A stretch of DNA of 64,000 nt from positions 62,001 through 126,000 of the forward strand of contig JAKFVL010000032.1 of assembly GCA_021732215.1 (NCBI GenBank), written 5' to 3'. Position 1 is the first letter of the stretch. Each line of letters starts with the position of its first letter. A program made the translations under genes and the position numbers. A model generated the notes under the pieces. The model ran no database searches. It saw only the letters and a list, made by a program, of their open reading frames with translations, and had not been told where the DNA came from. Positions 1 to 11,818 of the stretch are shown here, in pieces. Source of the stretch: Hyphomicrobiales bacterium. GTDB lineage: Bacteria; Pseudomonadota; Alphaproteobacteria; Rhizobiales; Xanthobacteraceae.

Positions 1-587
1 GAGAATGGCGTGCCGAACGATGATGGCTCAAGCGCGGCGGCGTTGGAGGCGGCGACGCCGAAAATCAGCACCGGGATCGATAGCGGCAGCACCAGCACCG
101 CGAGCAGGAGCCCTCCGCGCCGCAGCGTCACGGCGAGCGCCGCGCCGATCATGCCGGTCAGCGTCAGCGCCGGGGTGCCGACAAGCAGCGTCAGCGCCAC
201 CGTGAGACTTTCTTTCGGTTCAAGGTTGAGCAGCAGGCCGAACAGCGGCGTTGCAACCACAAGCGGCAGTCCCGATGCGATCCAGTGCGCCAGCGCCTTT
301 GCGACGCATGTGAGTTCCAGCGGCGTGCGGCTCATGATGAGAAGATCGAGAGAGCCGTCGTCCTGATCGGCGGTGAACAGCCGCTCGAGGGTCAGGAGAC
401 TGGCCAGCATCGCACCCAGCCACAGGATCGACGGGCCGATCCGCTTCAGCAGCGGCAGGTCGGGCCCGATCGCGAACGGGATCAGCACCACGACGGTCAG
501 AAAAAACAGCACGCCGATCAGCGCGCCGCCGCCCGCGCGGATCGCAATGAGCAGATCGCGCCGGATCAATGCGCCAAGGGCGGTCAT
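1..587 (-). CDS. ccmB: Haem exporter membrane subunit CcmB (partial, C-terminus off the window)
   Basis: CcmB is the integral membrane subunit of the CcmAB(C) system, which works with the haem-handling machinery of cytochrome c maturation at the inner membrane. The 195 visible codons start [13 protein letters not shown] and contain hydrophobic segments near residues 15-38, 47-68, 100-115, 118-145 and 155-180, as in the family (about 220 residues), so roughly 25 residues are missing. The start codon overlaps the ccmA stop as ATGA, which implies translational coupling. The order ccmA-ccmB is standard. The protein is in frame to the edge with no lesion. Confidence 0.93.
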   Translation of the reverse strand, partial: MTALGALIRRDLLIAIRAGGGALIGVLFFLTVVVLIPFAIGPDLPLLKRIGPSILWLGAMLASLLTLERLFTADQDDGSLDLLIMSRTPLELTCVAKALAHWIASGLPLVVATPLFGLLLNLEPKESLTVALTLLVGTPALTLTGMIGAALAVTLRRGGLLLAVLVLPLSIPVLIFGVAASNAAALEPSSFGTPF

Positions 588-1207
588 GCCGGAATCCTTG
601 CAGGCTCGTTTGGCATGCCAGACATCGCCAACGCGCGGGATGGCACGCCCAACGGCCCGTGGGTCGCTGCCACAAGAATGCCGTCACTTTTGAGGTGGGC
701 TGTGGCAGCCTCGGCGAACATCGCCTGACCGTCGTGATCGAGGGCGGATGTCGGCTCATCCAGCAGCCAGACCGGCCGTTTCACGGTCAGCAACCGCGCG
801 ATCGACAGCCGCCGCCGTTGCCCGGCCGAAAGAAACCCGGCCGGCAGGGCAGCCGCATGGCCAAGGCCGACAGCGATCAAGGCTTGCTCCGGATCGCCAT
901 AGCCGCGGAGAAATGCCTGCCAGAAGCGGAGATTCTCGATCACGGTCAGCGATGGTTTGAGCGGATCGCGGTGACCGAGGTAGTGGCTCTGCTCGGCCAG
1001 GGTCAGTTCGGTCTCGCCGCCATCCAGTGCGACAGTCCCTCCGGCCAGCGGAAGCAACCCGGCGATGATTCGCAGCAGCGATGATTTTCCCGCACCGTTG
1101 GGGCCGGTGACAGCCAGCGCCTCCCCGGAAACTGCCTCAAAATCGAGACTTCCCAAGATTTCGCGGCCACCCCGAATACATTCGAGACCCCGTCCGGTAA
1201 GCCGCAT
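584..1207 (-). CDS. ccmA: Cytochrome c biogenesis ABC ATPase CcmA
   Basis: ATP-binding subunit of the Ccm ABC complex; ATP hydrolysis releases holo-CcmE for haem delivery to apocytochrome c. The 207 residues show Walker A GPNGAGKS (35-42), signature LSAGQ (126-130), Walker B WLLDEP (147-152) and an H-loop histidine in ATHGP near residue 182. Length is normal for the family. The ATG start is the first in frame and is followed directly by the nucleotide-binding domain. It is transcribed away from acnA and is first in the visible operon. Confidence 0.95.
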   Translation of the reverse strand: MRLTGRGLECIRGGREILGSLDFEAVSGEALAVTGPNGAGKSSLLRIIAGLLPLAGGTVALDGGETELTLAEQSHYLGHRDPLKPSLTVIENLRFWQAFLRGYGDPEQALIAVGLGHAAALPAGFLSAGQRRRLSIARLLTVKRPVWLLDEPTSALDHDGQAMFAEAATAHLKSDGILVAATHGPLGVPSRALAMSGMPNEPARIPA

Positions 1208-1448
1208 CGTTCCTCGTTCGATCCCCGTCGCCAGGATTGTTTGTTTGGCATCTCACATGCATCGCTGCGAGACCATTGTCAGTGTGGCGGCGCGCTTGGA
1301 AAGATTCTATAACGCCGGAACTTCATGCAGCACACAACGCGCGGCTGTCGTCTTGCTGAGTTATCTCTTGCCGAGTCATCCCCGCCTGTCGTGCCTAGAT
1401 ATCCTCGTTTTCGAGGGTATAACCAACAAATGAATTAGGATTCCCAGC

Positions 1449-4169
<2,721 letters not shown>

Positions 4170-4284
4170 ATGTCATCGTCTCACCGCGAAGTGAGTGGCA
4201 GGTGATTGGAGGGGGGCCTATGAATGGCGGCTTCTCGTCATTGAGGGACCGGTACAGTCAGGGTTCCTTGCGGAGACCGATGCG

Positions 4285-5076
4285 ATGACCGGCGAATCGG
4301 GCGTGATGCCTTTCTCCATTCGCAGCCTTCCCGGTTGCGGGTTGCCGCGCTGGACGGCCGCCTTTGGAGTTATCGCGATGGTGATATCTGCAGGCCCCGC
4401 GGCGGCAGGTGAGCCGAAGGCTGTCGTCGAGCTGTTTACGTCTCAGGGCTGTTCGTCCTGCCCCGCAGCCGACAAGGTTCTCGGCGAGCTGGCAAAGGAT
4501 CCTTCCGTGATCGCGATCAGTCTTCCGATCGATTACTGGGATTATCTCGGCTGGAAAGACACGCTGGCTGATCCGCGGTTCAGTGCGCGCCAGAAGGCAT
4601 ACGCGCTGATGCGTGGCGATCGAGAAGTCTACACGCCACAGGTCGTCGTCAACGGCGCAGTTCATGTCCTGGGCAGTGACCGAAATAGCATCGAGAGCGC
4701 GATGACATCGACGCGCAAGGCAACCGGCGCAATGTCGGTGCCCATCACCATGACCGTCTCGGGTGGCAAGCTCAACGTCTCCGTTCCAGCTGCGAAGACG
4801 GATGGAGAACACGGCGAAATCTGGATTTGTGCGGTGTCCAAATCGGTGCCGATCGCCATTGGCCGCGGCGAGAATCGCGGGCGCGAAGTGACGTACACCA
4901 ATGTCGTTCGCAACATCCTGAAAGTCGGCGACTGGACCGGTAAGGCTGGAAGCTGGAACGTGCCGCTGGAGAATATCGTGCACAACGGTGTCGATGCAGC
5001 GGTGGTGTTCGTTCAGGGCGGCAGCCGCGAAAAGCCCGGTGCCATGAGAGGCGCTGCCTACACAGCGCTGCAATAG
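4285..5076 (+). CDS. DUF1223 family exported thioredoxin-like protein
   Basis: A DUF1223 protein of 263 residues. An N-terminal hydrophobic stretch (about residues 20-44, ending AGPAAAG) looks like a signal peptide, so export to the periplasm is inferred. The mature protein begins with VVELFTSQGCSSCPAADK, a CxxC motif in a thioredoxin-fold-like setting; the family's substrate is not established. The reading frame is open upstream to a GTG at 4195, but those residues are not signal-like. ATG 4285 was chosen, and ATG 4306 is equally possible. It stands alone behind acnA and is followed by a hairpin terminator. Confidence 0.85.
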   Translation: MTGESGVMPFSIRSLPGCGLPRWTAAFGVIAMVISAGPAAAGEPKAVVELFTSQGCSSCPAADKVLGELAKDPSVIAISLPIDYWDYLGWKDTLADPRFSARQKAYALMRGDREVYTPQVVVNGAVHVLGSDRNSIESAMTSTRKATGAMSVPITMTVSGGKLNVSVPAAKTDGEHGEIWICAVSKSVPIAIGRGENRGREVTYTNVVRNILKVGDWTGKAGSWNVPLENIVHNGVDAAVVFVQGGSREKPGAMRGAAYTALQ

Positions 5077-5100
5077 GACAGAACGCATTCCTTTCTGCGA

Positions 5101-5129
5101 GACCCTGGCGAAGATGCCGGGGTCCTTTT
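5101..5129 (+). terminator. Rho-independent terminator of the DUF1223 gene
   Basis: Arms GACCCTGGC (5101-5109) and GCCGGGGTC (5116-5124) pair over 9 bp with one G-T pair and a 6-base loop, followed by CTTTT. It lies 25 bases after the stop codon at 5076. Confidence 0.75.
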
Positions 5130-5199
5130 GTCCATGAGCGGGCGAACTCGTCGTCTGCGCCGCCGTGCATATGCAGAAGAGGACATGTGCAAAAAAGAA

Positions 5200-5221
5200 A
5201 AGACCGGCTCACGCCGGTCTT
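5200..5221 (-). terminator. Hairpin with upstream A-tract, terminator-like on the minus strand
   Basis: AAGACCGGC (5200-5208) pairs perfectly with GCCGGTCTT (5213-5221) around loop TCAC. The A-rich run at 5190-5201 becomes a T-tract on the minus strand, so the signal fits minus-strand termination, although no minus-strand gene ends here. The 250 bases from here to 5473 hold no other gene. Confidence 0.5.
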
Positions 5222-5473
5222 GAGGCAATGTTGGGGTCACCGCGACGAGGCCCGATCCTGACACCCCCGGGGGGCTGGGGGCTGAGGAATCCGGTGATGA
5301 AAGAACCGGGCCGTCGCAGTAATTCAATTTCCCAATCCAGCACGGCGGTCGATTGGCTGAATTCTGGCCTTATTATGATTTTTTCGATGTGCTTCGAAAG
5401 GGTTGGCCGATTCTGAGACTTGCAGGAAAGCCAAGTCCGTCCGATCATGTCAGGCCAGTGACAGGAGGCGCTC

Positions 5474-5842
5474 ATGAGTTCGATATCTGGGGAGGGCGAA
5501 CCGGGAGAAAGTCGCGGGGCGGAGCGTTCAGCCGCCGCCCCGATATCCCAGCGTGTCACCTTCAATCGGCTCGAACTCAATCGCATTCTGAACTTGTATG
5601 GGCGCATGGTCGCCGACGGTGAGTGGCGCGACTACGCCATCGATTTCCTGAAGGACCGCGCGGTGTTTTCGGTTTTCCGGCGTGCGTCGGAAGTGCCGCT
5701 CTATCGCATCGAGAAAGATCCGAGTCTTGCGCGCCGCCGAGGTGCTTACAGCGTGATCGCCGCTGGCGGGCTTATCCTGCGGCGAGGCAACGATCTCGAT
5801 CGGGTGTTGCTGGCGATCGATCGCAAGCTGGCTGTCGTCTAG
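5474..5842 (+). CDS. DUF2794 family protein
   Basis: A 122-residue protein of a small conserved alphaproteobacterial family of unknown function. After a low-complexity N-terminus rich in Gly/Glu/Ser (residues 1-25), the conserved core reads from VTFNRLELNRILNLYGRMV through DYAIDFLKDRAVFSVFRRA to a C-terminal VIAAGGLILRRG block. No membrane segment or catalytic motif is apparent. ATG 5474 follows an AGGAGG ribosome site (5463-5468) at good spacing. Its stop overlaps the stop of the convergent acetyltransferase gene by four bases (CTAG). Confidence 0.85.
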   Translation: MSSISGEGEPGESRGAERSAAAPISQRVTFNRLELNRILNLYGRMVADGEWRDYAIDFLKDRAVFSVFRRASEVPLYRIEKDPSLARRRGAYSVIAAGGLILRRGNDLDRVLLAIDRKLAVV

Positions 5843-6375
5843 GACAACTCGATCGGCGTCGTCGTGCCGCCGCTGCCAAGCGCACGCTGCATCATCACGG
5901 TGTCGAGCCAGCGGCCGAACTTGAACCCTACATCGCGATGAACGCCGATCAGCTCAAAGCCCGCGCGGGTATGAACGGCAATCGAACCGGCGTTGGCGGA
6001 ATCGCCGATTACCGCGATCATCTGGCGAAAACCGCGTTGCGTGCATTGTGCGATCAGTTCGTTGAGCAGCACTATGCCCGCGCCCTGACGCTGGGCTTCC
6101 GGCGCGAAATACACCGAGTTCTCGACAGTGAAACGATAGGCCGGGCGTGGCCGATAGGGGCCGGCATAGGCATAGCCGAGCACGGCGCGATCGCGGCTGG
6201 CGACAAGGTATGGAAAATCACCATGCTTCAACCTGACGAAGCGCTGCAGCATTTCAGCGACGTCAGGCGGGTCGATCTCGAACGTCGCCGTCCCTGTGCG
6301 CACGGCATGGTCGTAGATGGCGGTGATGGCGGGAAGATCGTCTTCGGTCGCGGCACGGATATCGAAATGTGGCAT
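5839..6375 (-). CDS. GNAT acetyltransferase of the phosphinothricin (PAT/bar-like) type
   Basis: A 178-residue GNAT enzyme. The order IRAATEDDLPAITAIYDHAV ... TATFEIDPP ... YAYAGPYRPRPAYRFTVENSVYF ... GAGIVLLNELI ... GFELIGVHRDVGFKFGRW matches the phosphinothricin / methionine-sulfoximine N-acetyltransferase family, which acetylates glutamate-analogue amino groups using acetyl-CoA. The substrate here is inferred only. The acetyl-CoA loop is APEAQRQGAG, the family position of RxxGxG/A. It lies downstream of a BI-1 gene that has its own terminator, so it is probably transcribed separately. Confidence 0.88.
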   Translation of the reverse strand: MPHFDIRAATEDDLPAITAIYDHAVRTGTATFEIDPPDVAEMLQRFVRLKHGDFPYLVASRDRAVLGYAYAGPYRPRPAYRFTVENSVYFAPEAQRQGAGIVLLNELIAQCTQRGFRQMIAVIGDSANAGSIAVHTRAGFELIGVHRDVGFKFGRWLDTVMMQRALGSGGTTTPIELS

Positions 6376-6450
6376 GTTGCGGAGGGATCAAGAGGACGTT
6401 GGCGGGATCATGCCTTGCGCCGCGCAGCCGTTGCAAACAATAAGCAAAGA

Positions 6451-6478
6451 AAAACCCCGGCCTTTCGGCCGGAGTTTT
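6451..6478 (-). terminator. Terminator downstream of the BI-1 gene
   Basis: CCGGCC (6457-6462) pairs with GGCCGG (6467-6472). The stem extends outward through AAAAC/GTTTT with one mismatch, giving flanking A and T runs and therefore a bidirectional-looking intrinsic terminator. It is 25 bases beyond the minus-strand stop at 6503. Confidence 0.8.
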
Positions 6479-6502
6479 GGTTCGGTCGATGACCGAGTTC
6501 GA

Positions 6503-7303
6503 CTACTCGCGCTGTCCGAGCAGCTGCAAGAGCAGCGTGAACAGGTTGATGAAGTTCAGGTACAGCGAGAGCGCGCCGGTGATGGCCGCACGTTCCGCTA
6601 CATCGCCTCCCATGCCGCCGTAGCCGTAGATGTAGTCGTTCTTCAGCCGCTGGGTATCCCAGGCGGTGAGGCCCGCAAACACCAGCACGCCGACAACCGA
6701 CACGATGAACTGCAGCATCGTCGAGGCCAGGAACAGGTTTACGAGGCTCGCGATAATGATGCCGAACAGGCCCATCATCAGGAACGAACCCATGCCGCTC
6801 AGGTCGCGCTTGGTGGTATAGCCGTAGAGGCTCAGTGCACCGAACGTTGCCGCCGTGATGAAGAACACACGCACGATCGAGGTGTGGGTGTACACCAGGA
6901 AGATCGACGATAGCGAAATGCCCATCAACGCCGCGAAAGCCCAGAACAGCATCTGCGCGGTCGCGGGGCGAAGCCGGTTGATGCCGAACGAGATCGCAAA
7001 CACCATGACCAGCGGCGCGAGGATGAACAGCCACTTCAACGGGCTGACATACAGGGCGACGCCGAACGAGGTGAGGAAGGTGTTGCCGATCTTGCCGGCG
7101 GCGCCGACAGCGGTATCGGTAATGGCCGCCTTGTACACGCCGAGCGCGGCGAGGCCGGTGATGGCCAGACCGATCGTCATGTAATTGTAGATTTTAAGCA
7201 TGTATGCGCGCAGACCCGCATCGACGGCTGCGGCGTCGCGGGTAGCTGCACGGCCGAACGGGGACGTACCCGGAGCGGCGTAGTTGCGATCAAAGTCCGA
7301 CAT
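6503..7303 (-). CDS. Bax inhibitor-1 / YccA family membrane protein
   Basis: Inner-membrane protein of 266 residues with about seven hydrophobic helices after a polar N-terminal 35 residues (MSDFDRNYAAPGTSPFGRAA). The helix pattern and the motif GLTAWDTQRLKNDY near the C-terminal third are those of the BI-1/YccA family. Some members are pH-sensitive calcium leak channels; in bacteria YccA modulates FtsH proteolysis. A specific role here is not shown. It is a single gene with its own terminator. The 233 bases upstream (7304-7536) hold its promoter region but no recognisable gene. Confidence 0.92.
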   Translation of the reverse strand: MSDFDRNYAAPGTSPFGRAATRDAAAVDAGLRAYMLKIYNYMTIGLAITGLAALGVYKAAITDTAVGAAGKIGNTFLTSFGVALYVSPLKWLFILAPLVMVFAISFGINRLRPATAQMLFWAFAALMGISLSSIFLVYTHTSIVRVFFITAATFGALSLYGYTTKRDLSGMGSFLMMGLFGIIIASLVNLFLASTMLQFIVSVVGVLVFAGLTAWDTQRLKNDYIYGYGGMGGDVAERAAITGALSLYLNFINLFTLLLQLLGQRE

Positions 7304-7536
7304 GGTCGAAACTCCGTTGTTGTCCGGACCCCGCTAAAGGGCGAGCAGAGCCGAAGCGAATTCCACTTCAGATGCCTTGCGATCCGAGCCGACTGTCCGG
7401 CAGGATCGGGTTAGCATCGAAACCCGTTGGATATGTGGGAAACTAACACACTGACTGCAAGCTTCAACGCGCGGCTGAATGTCGCGCGACCCGTTGGCTG
7501 AACATTATTAGCCGGGCGTGAAACGGCCTGCAATTG

Positions 7537-10104
7537 CTATAAATTGCGCAATACCGTTGCAGGCTTTTGGTTAAGGGCCACCAGCGTTCCAATCAGGCCC
7601 AACCCGACCGTGACCGCAAGGGCAACCAGCACCACCGCTGCGGCGCTTCCAGCCTGCCATACGAAGGTCAACGTCATCAGCCGGGTGACGATCAGTCCGG
7701 CAGCGACGGATCCCGCAATAACGCCAAATACCGCTGTTGCGATGCCAATCATCATATATTCCAGAGCATAAGCGCCGATCAGCCGTCCACGGGTAGCGCC
7801 CAGGGTTTTCAATATGACGGCATCGTAAACCCGATGGCGGTGCCCGGCTGCCAGCGCCCCTCCCAGAACCAGAATGGCAGCGATCAGGGTGATCGAGGTG
7901 GCTCCGCGCATGGCCAGCACGAGATTGTTGACGACCGCGCCGACGGTCTGGATTGCGTCGCGGACCCTGACCGAGGTGACCATCGGAAAGGCGTCGGCCA
8001 CCGACTTGATCAGCGCCGCATCGTGAGCCGCACTTGGCTTGTCCTCGGACAGGGTGGCGAGATGGGTATGCGGCGCGCCGCGAAAGGCATTCGGCGAAAA
8101 CACCAGCACGAAATTGATGCCGAGGCTTTGCCAGTCGATCACGCGCAGATTCGCGATCGTCGCTTCGATGTCGCGACCGAGTACGTTGACCACGATCGGA
8201 TCTCCGATCTTGAGACCGAGCCCATCGGCCACCCGCTTCTCTAGCGAGACCAGCGGCGGGCCGCTGTAGTCGGCCGTCCACCACTCGCCGGCCACAACCT
8301 TGGAGCCGCGCGGGACCTCGCTGGTATAGGTCAGGCCGCGGTCGCTTTGCAGAACCCATTGCGAGTCGGGCGTCGCTTTCATCTCTTCGGCCTTGATGCC
8401 GCGCGCCGCCATGATGCGCCCGCGCAGCATCGGGACCCGCTCGACATGCGCTTCCGGGGCCTGCGTCTGAAGGAAAGCGCCAAAGCGGTCAGCATCGTTG
8501 GACGGGATGTCCATGAAGAAGAACGACGGCGAGTGATCCGGCAACGTGGCGATGAACTGGCGTCTGAGGTTGCCGTCGATTTGCGTGATCGTCACCAGAA
8601 CGGCGAGACCCAGACCCAGCGACATCACCACCGACGGCGTCAGTGCGCCCGGGCGATGGATATTGGCAAGGGCCAGCCGCAACATCGTCATGCGCGGTCG
8701 CGGCAGTCGCCTGGCTACCGCCATCAGCAAGGCAGCGACGCCGCGCAGCAGCACGAAAACCAATGTGGACGCAGCGATAAAAATGGCCGCCACGCGCTTG
8801 TCGTAAGCCAGTCCAACGGCAACCGAGATCAGCGCTGCGACCACGATTGCGATCAGCAGCAGATAGCGCCGCCGCGGCCATCGCGTATGCCCGCTCACCG
8901 TGTCGCGGAAAAGCGCGGCAACCGGCACATCGTGAACGCGCGCCAGCGGCCACAATCCGAAAGCAAGAGCAGTCAGCAGACCGTAGACAAAGGAGAGCGC
9001 CAGTTCGTCGGGCTGGAGCGTGGCTTCCAGCGGCAAGGGCAGAACCTTGCCGAAGCCCGCCGAGATAATGAAAGGCAATGCGGCGCCGATGGCGAGGCCG
9101 ATCATCGACCCGGCGATCGCCAGCAGCATGACCTGTGTCAGATAGATCGTGAAAACGTCGCGGCCGGTCGCGCCAAGCGCCTTGAAGGTCGCAATGACGT
9201 CGCGCCGGCGATCGAGGTGGCTCTTCACCGCGTTGGCGACGCCGACACCGCCGACGAGCAGCGCTGCAAGACCGACGAGTGTCAGGAATTCGGTAAAGCG
9301 GCTGATATTGCGCTCGAGCTGGGGCGACGCATTGGCGCGCGAGCGGACTTCCCAGCCGGCCTCCGGAAGCGACATGCGAGTCGCTTCAATCAGCCTTTGC
9401 GCGGCCTTTTCGTTGTCGGCTCCGTCGGGCAGCCGCACGCGGTATGTCCATCGCACCAGGCTTCCGGGCTGGAGCAGGCCGGTTGCGCGCAAGCCAGCCT
9501 CACTGATCAGCAAGCGCGGCCCGAAGCCGATCCCACCCGCGAGCTTGTCGGGCTCCGATGCGATGGCGCTGCGCAATGCAAAATTCGCGTTGCCGACGCG
9601 AACGCGGTCGCCGACTTTCAGTCCTAACCGCGTCAACAAAACCGGGTCGGCGGCCGCGCCGTATGCGCCGTCGATTTCTGCAAATAATTCGCTGCGTGGG
9701 ACTTTCGGCTCGAGCGCAAGTTCGCCGACCATCGGATAGAGATTGTCGACGGCCTTCAGCTCGACCAGTGCAAACTGATTGTCGCCGGCGCGTGCCATTC
9801 CGCGCAACGTCGCCGCCGATGACACGTTGCCCCGCGACTCGAGGAAGCCGCGCTCCTGCGCGGTCGCCTCGCGCTGGATCAGCGAAAACGCGGCGTCGCC
9901 GCCCAGCAGTCTGCGGCCTTCACGCTCCAGGCCGTCGCCAAGACTGGATGCGACCGAGCCGACGCCGGCAATCGCCATGACGCCGAGCGCGATGCAGGCA
10001 ACGAATACGTAGAAGCCGCGCAAACCGCTGCGCAATTCGCGCAAGGCGTAGCGGAGAGCGAGCATGAAGGAATTCCGACGCGCCGGGGTGGTGGCAGATG
10101 TCAT
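7537..10104 (-). CDS. ABC transporter permease, FtsX-like, YbbP type
   Basis: An 855-residue inner-membrane permease with two FtsX-type modules. There is a first helix near residues 30-50 (YVFVACIALGVMAIAG), a large periplasmic domain, a block of helices about 265-420, a second large periplasmic domain, and a C-terminal helix block ending LNQKPATVLRNL. The architecture is that of YbbP/MacB-superfamily permeases paired with a separate ATPase. Start ATG 10104 lies five bases after the ATPase stop (10110). An in-frame ATG at 10188 would overlap the ATPase and was not used. In E. coli the trio tesA-ybbA-ybbP has the same divergent arrangement, so a role in lipid or envelope handling is inferred. 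Confidence 0.9.
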   Translation of the reverse strand: MTSATTPARRNSFMLALRYALRELRSGLRGFYVFVACIALGVMAIAGVGSVASSLGDGLEREGRRLLGGDAAFSLIQREATAQERGFLESRGNVSSAATLRGMARAGDNQFALVELKAVDNLYPMVGELALEPKVPRSELFAEIDGAYGAAADPVLLTRLGLKVGDRVRVGNANFALRSAIASEPDKLAGGIGFGPRLLISEAGLRATGLLQPGSLVRWTYRVRLPDGADNEKAAQRLIEATRMSLPEAGWEVRSRANASPQLERNISRFTEFLTLVGLAALLVGGVGVANAVKSHLDRRRDVIATFKALGATGRDVFTIYLTQVMLLAIAGSMIGLAIGAALPFIISAGFGKVLPLPLEATLQPDELALSFVYGLLTALAFGLWPLARVHDVPVAALFRDTVSGHTRWPRRRYLLLIAIVVAALISVAVGLAYDKRVAAIFIAASTLVFVLLRGVAALLMAVARRLPRPRMTMLRLALANIHRPGALTPSVVMSLGLGLAVLVTITQIDGNLRRQFIATLPDHSPSFFFMDIPSNDADRFGAFLQTQAPEAHVERVPMLRGRIMAARGIKAEEMKATPDSQWVLQSDRGLTYTSEVPRGSKVVAGEWWTADYSGPPLVSLEKRVADGLGLKIGDPIVVNVLGRDIEATIANLRVIDWQSLGINFVLVFSPNAFRGAPHTHLATLSEDKPSAAHDAALIKSVADAFPMVTSVRVRDAIQTVGAVVNNLVLAMRGATSITLIAAILVLGGALAAGHRHRVYDAVILKTLGATRGRLIGAYALEYMMIGIATAVFGVIAGSVAAGLIVTRLMTLTFVWQAGSAAAVVLVALAVTVGLGLIGTLVALNQKPATVLRNL

Positions 10105-10109
10105 CGCAG

Positions 10110-10850
10110 CTAAGCCGTCTCGATCCAGTGACGCTCGGTCACCGGGCCGTCGATGGAGCCCGAGCGCAGACGGATGACACGGTCGCAACGATGCGCGAGG
10201 CTCGCATCGTGGGTCACCAGCACCAGCGTCATGTTGCGCTCGGCGTGCTGGCTGAACAGAAGGTCAACGATGTGTTTGCCGGTGGTCTCGTCGAGATTGC
10301 CTGTCGGCTCATCGGCCACCAGAATTGCCGGGTCCGGTGCCAGCGCACGCGCCAGCGCGACGCGCTGCTGCTCGCCGCCTGAAAGCTGGGCGGGATAGTG
10401 ATGCAATCGGTCGCCAAGGCCCACATCCGCAAGCTCCTGGGCCGCGCGGCCCGCCGGATCGGGATGACCCGCAAGCTCCAGCGGAACGGCGACGTTCTCC
10501 AGCGCCGTCATCGTGGGGATCAGATGGAAGGATTGGAAAACGATGCCGACCTGACGGCCGCGGAATCGGGCAAGACCGTCTTCGTCGAGAGCATTGAAAG
10601 CGGTGCCATTCACCACCACCTCTCCGCTGTCGGGACGTTCCAGCCCCGCCATCACCATCAGCAGGGTTGATTTGCCTGAGCCTGATGGTCCGATCAATCC
10701 GATCGCTTCGCCGGAAGCGACCCGCAGGCTGACATCCTTGAGGATGTGAACGCGGGCGGCGCCTTCGCCAAGCGAGAGATTGACATTAGAGATTGTAACG
10801 GCATCCGGCGTGGAGCCGGTAAGCGGCGAGGGTTCGATGCGACTGTCCAT
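10110..10850 (-). CDS. ABC transporter ATP-binding protein, YbbA/LolD type
   Basis: A 246-residue ATPase with Walker A GPSGSGKST (about 53-61), Q-loop FQSF, signature LSGGEQQR, Walker B ILVADEP and switch histidine in VTHD. The subfamily (MacB/LolD/YbbA) energises mechanotransmission permeases rather than classical importers. It overlaps none of its neighbours and is translated just before its permease. ATG 10850 faces the tesA side, and its promoter must lie in the repeat-rich interval 10851-11061. Confidence 0.93.
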   Translation of the reverse strand: MDSRIEPSPLTGSTPDAVTISNVNLSLGEGAARVHILKDVSLRVASGEAIGLIGPSGSGKSTLLMVMAGLERPDSGEVVVNGTAFNALDEDGLARFRGRQVGIVFQSFHLIPTMTALENVAVPLELAGHPDPAGRAAQELADVGLGDRLHHYPAQLSGGEQQRVALARALAPDPAILVADEPTGNLDETTGKHIVDLLFSQHAERNMTLVLVTHDASLAHRCDRVIRLRSGSIDGPVTERHWIETA

Positions 10851-10862
10851 GACGATTACCGC

Positions 10863-10918
10863 CGATCTGAAGTTCCTGCACCGCTTGCTGCTATCCCATT
10901 TTCAGGAACTTCAGATCG
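10863..10918. repeat. Perfect 16-bp inverted repeat in the ybbA-tesA divergent region
   Basis: CGATCTGAAGTTCCTG (10863-10878) is the exact reverse complement of 10903-10918, with a 24-base spacer. Arm starts are 40 bases apart. The core word GAAGTTC is shared with the second repeat. Confidence 0.9.
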
Positions 10919-10954
10919 AAAGCGGTATTCGAACTTTAATTGCTGGTGCCCTTT

Positions 10955-11009
10955 CGTTTCCGAAGTTCGTCTCAGCAACTGCTGCGATGGTTCGCGAACT
11001 TCGGAAACG
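10955..11009. repeat. Perfect 15-bp inverted repeat in the ybbA-tesA divergent region
   Basis: CGTTTCCGAAGTTCG (10955-10969) is the exact reverse complement of 10995-11009, with a 25-base spacer and again 40 bases between arm starts. A further GAACTT word lies between the two repeats at 10931-10936. Confidence 0.9.
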
Positions 11010-11061
11010 GGGTACCAGGTCATATGGGATTGAGCGCGGTCCGGTCGAGGGGCTGCGGGCA

Positions 11062-11700
11062 ATGTTTATTGCCTTGCTTTCGGGGGTATTGCTGACGATG
11101 GCCGGTATCGCCCCTTCCAAGGCCCAGACCTTGCCCATCAAGATGGCGGTTTTGGGGGATTCCCTGACGGCCGGCTATGGGCTTCCTGCGTCTGCGGCCT
11201 TTCCGGTCCGGCTGCAAAAAGCCCTGAAGGATCGTGGTATCGATACGACGATCGTGAATGCTGGAGTCTCCGGTGACACGACCTCCGGAGGACGCGACCG
11301 CCTCGATTGGTCGATTCCCGAAGGGACTGAAGCCGTGATCGTCGAGCTTGGCGCCAACGATGCGTTGCGCGGCATTGATCCGAAGGTCACCCGCGCGGCG
11401 CTCGACGATATCGTGCGAAAGCTGAAGGCGCGCAATATCGCGGTGCTGCTGGCCGGGATGTATGCTCCGCGCAATTTTGGACCCGAGTATGCGAAGGACT
11501 TTGACGCGATCTATCCGGATATCGCAGCGATGTGGAAAGTGCCGCTCTATCCATTTTTTCTCGATGGGGTTGCTGGCGATGCGAAGCTCAACCAGCCTGA
11601 TGGCCTTCACCCGACCGCGGACGGGATTGACGTGATCGTCAAGCGTATCCTGCCAGCGGTCGAGAGTTTTCTGGCGAGCCGCAATGAGCAAAGGAAATAG
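11062..11700 (+). CDS. tesA: GDSL arylesterase / thioesterase TesA
   Basis: Periplasmic SGNH hydrolase of 212 residues acting on acyl esters and acyl-CoA-like thioesters (TesA / lysophospholipase L1 family). It has a signal peptide (residues 1-21, ending SKAQ). The block GDSLTAGYG carries nucleophile Ser34. Block II is GVSGDTT, block III is GAND with Asn99, and Asp180/His183 lie in QPDGLHP. The frame is open upstream to 10780, but that would run through the inverted repeats and into ybbA, so ATG 11062 with its signal peptide is preferred. It is divergent from ybbA/ybbP, the conserved partner set. Confidence 0.93.
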   Translation: MFIALLSGVLLTMAGIAPSKAQTLPIKMAVLGDSLTAGYGLPASAAFPVRLQKALKDRGIDTTIVNAGVSGDTTSGGRDRLDWSIPEGTEAVIVELGANDALRGIDPKVTRAALDDIVRKLKARNIAVLLAGMYAPRNFGPEYAKDFDAIYPDIAAMWKVPLYPFFLDGVAGDAKLNQPDGLHPTADGIDVIVKRILPAVESFLASRNEQRK

Positions 11701-11818
11701 GCAACAGCCGGGGGACGATTCGAGGTCTGCGAGAATCCAATGCTTCGCACTGTCATAAAGCTGGGATACAACTAGATATCGGTGATTCGTCATCGGGTTA
11801 GCATCGGAGATCAAAGCG

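Noticed and set aside
7530-7547. GCAATT-N6-AATTGC inverted repeat at the ABC permease stop codon
   Set aside because: Six-base AT-rich arms are too weak to call a terminator and overlap the stop codon; could easily be chance.
10780-11061. 94-codon N-terminal extension of tesA
   Set aside because: It translates the inverted repeats and overlaps ybbA on the other strand; the signal peptide begins at 11062.
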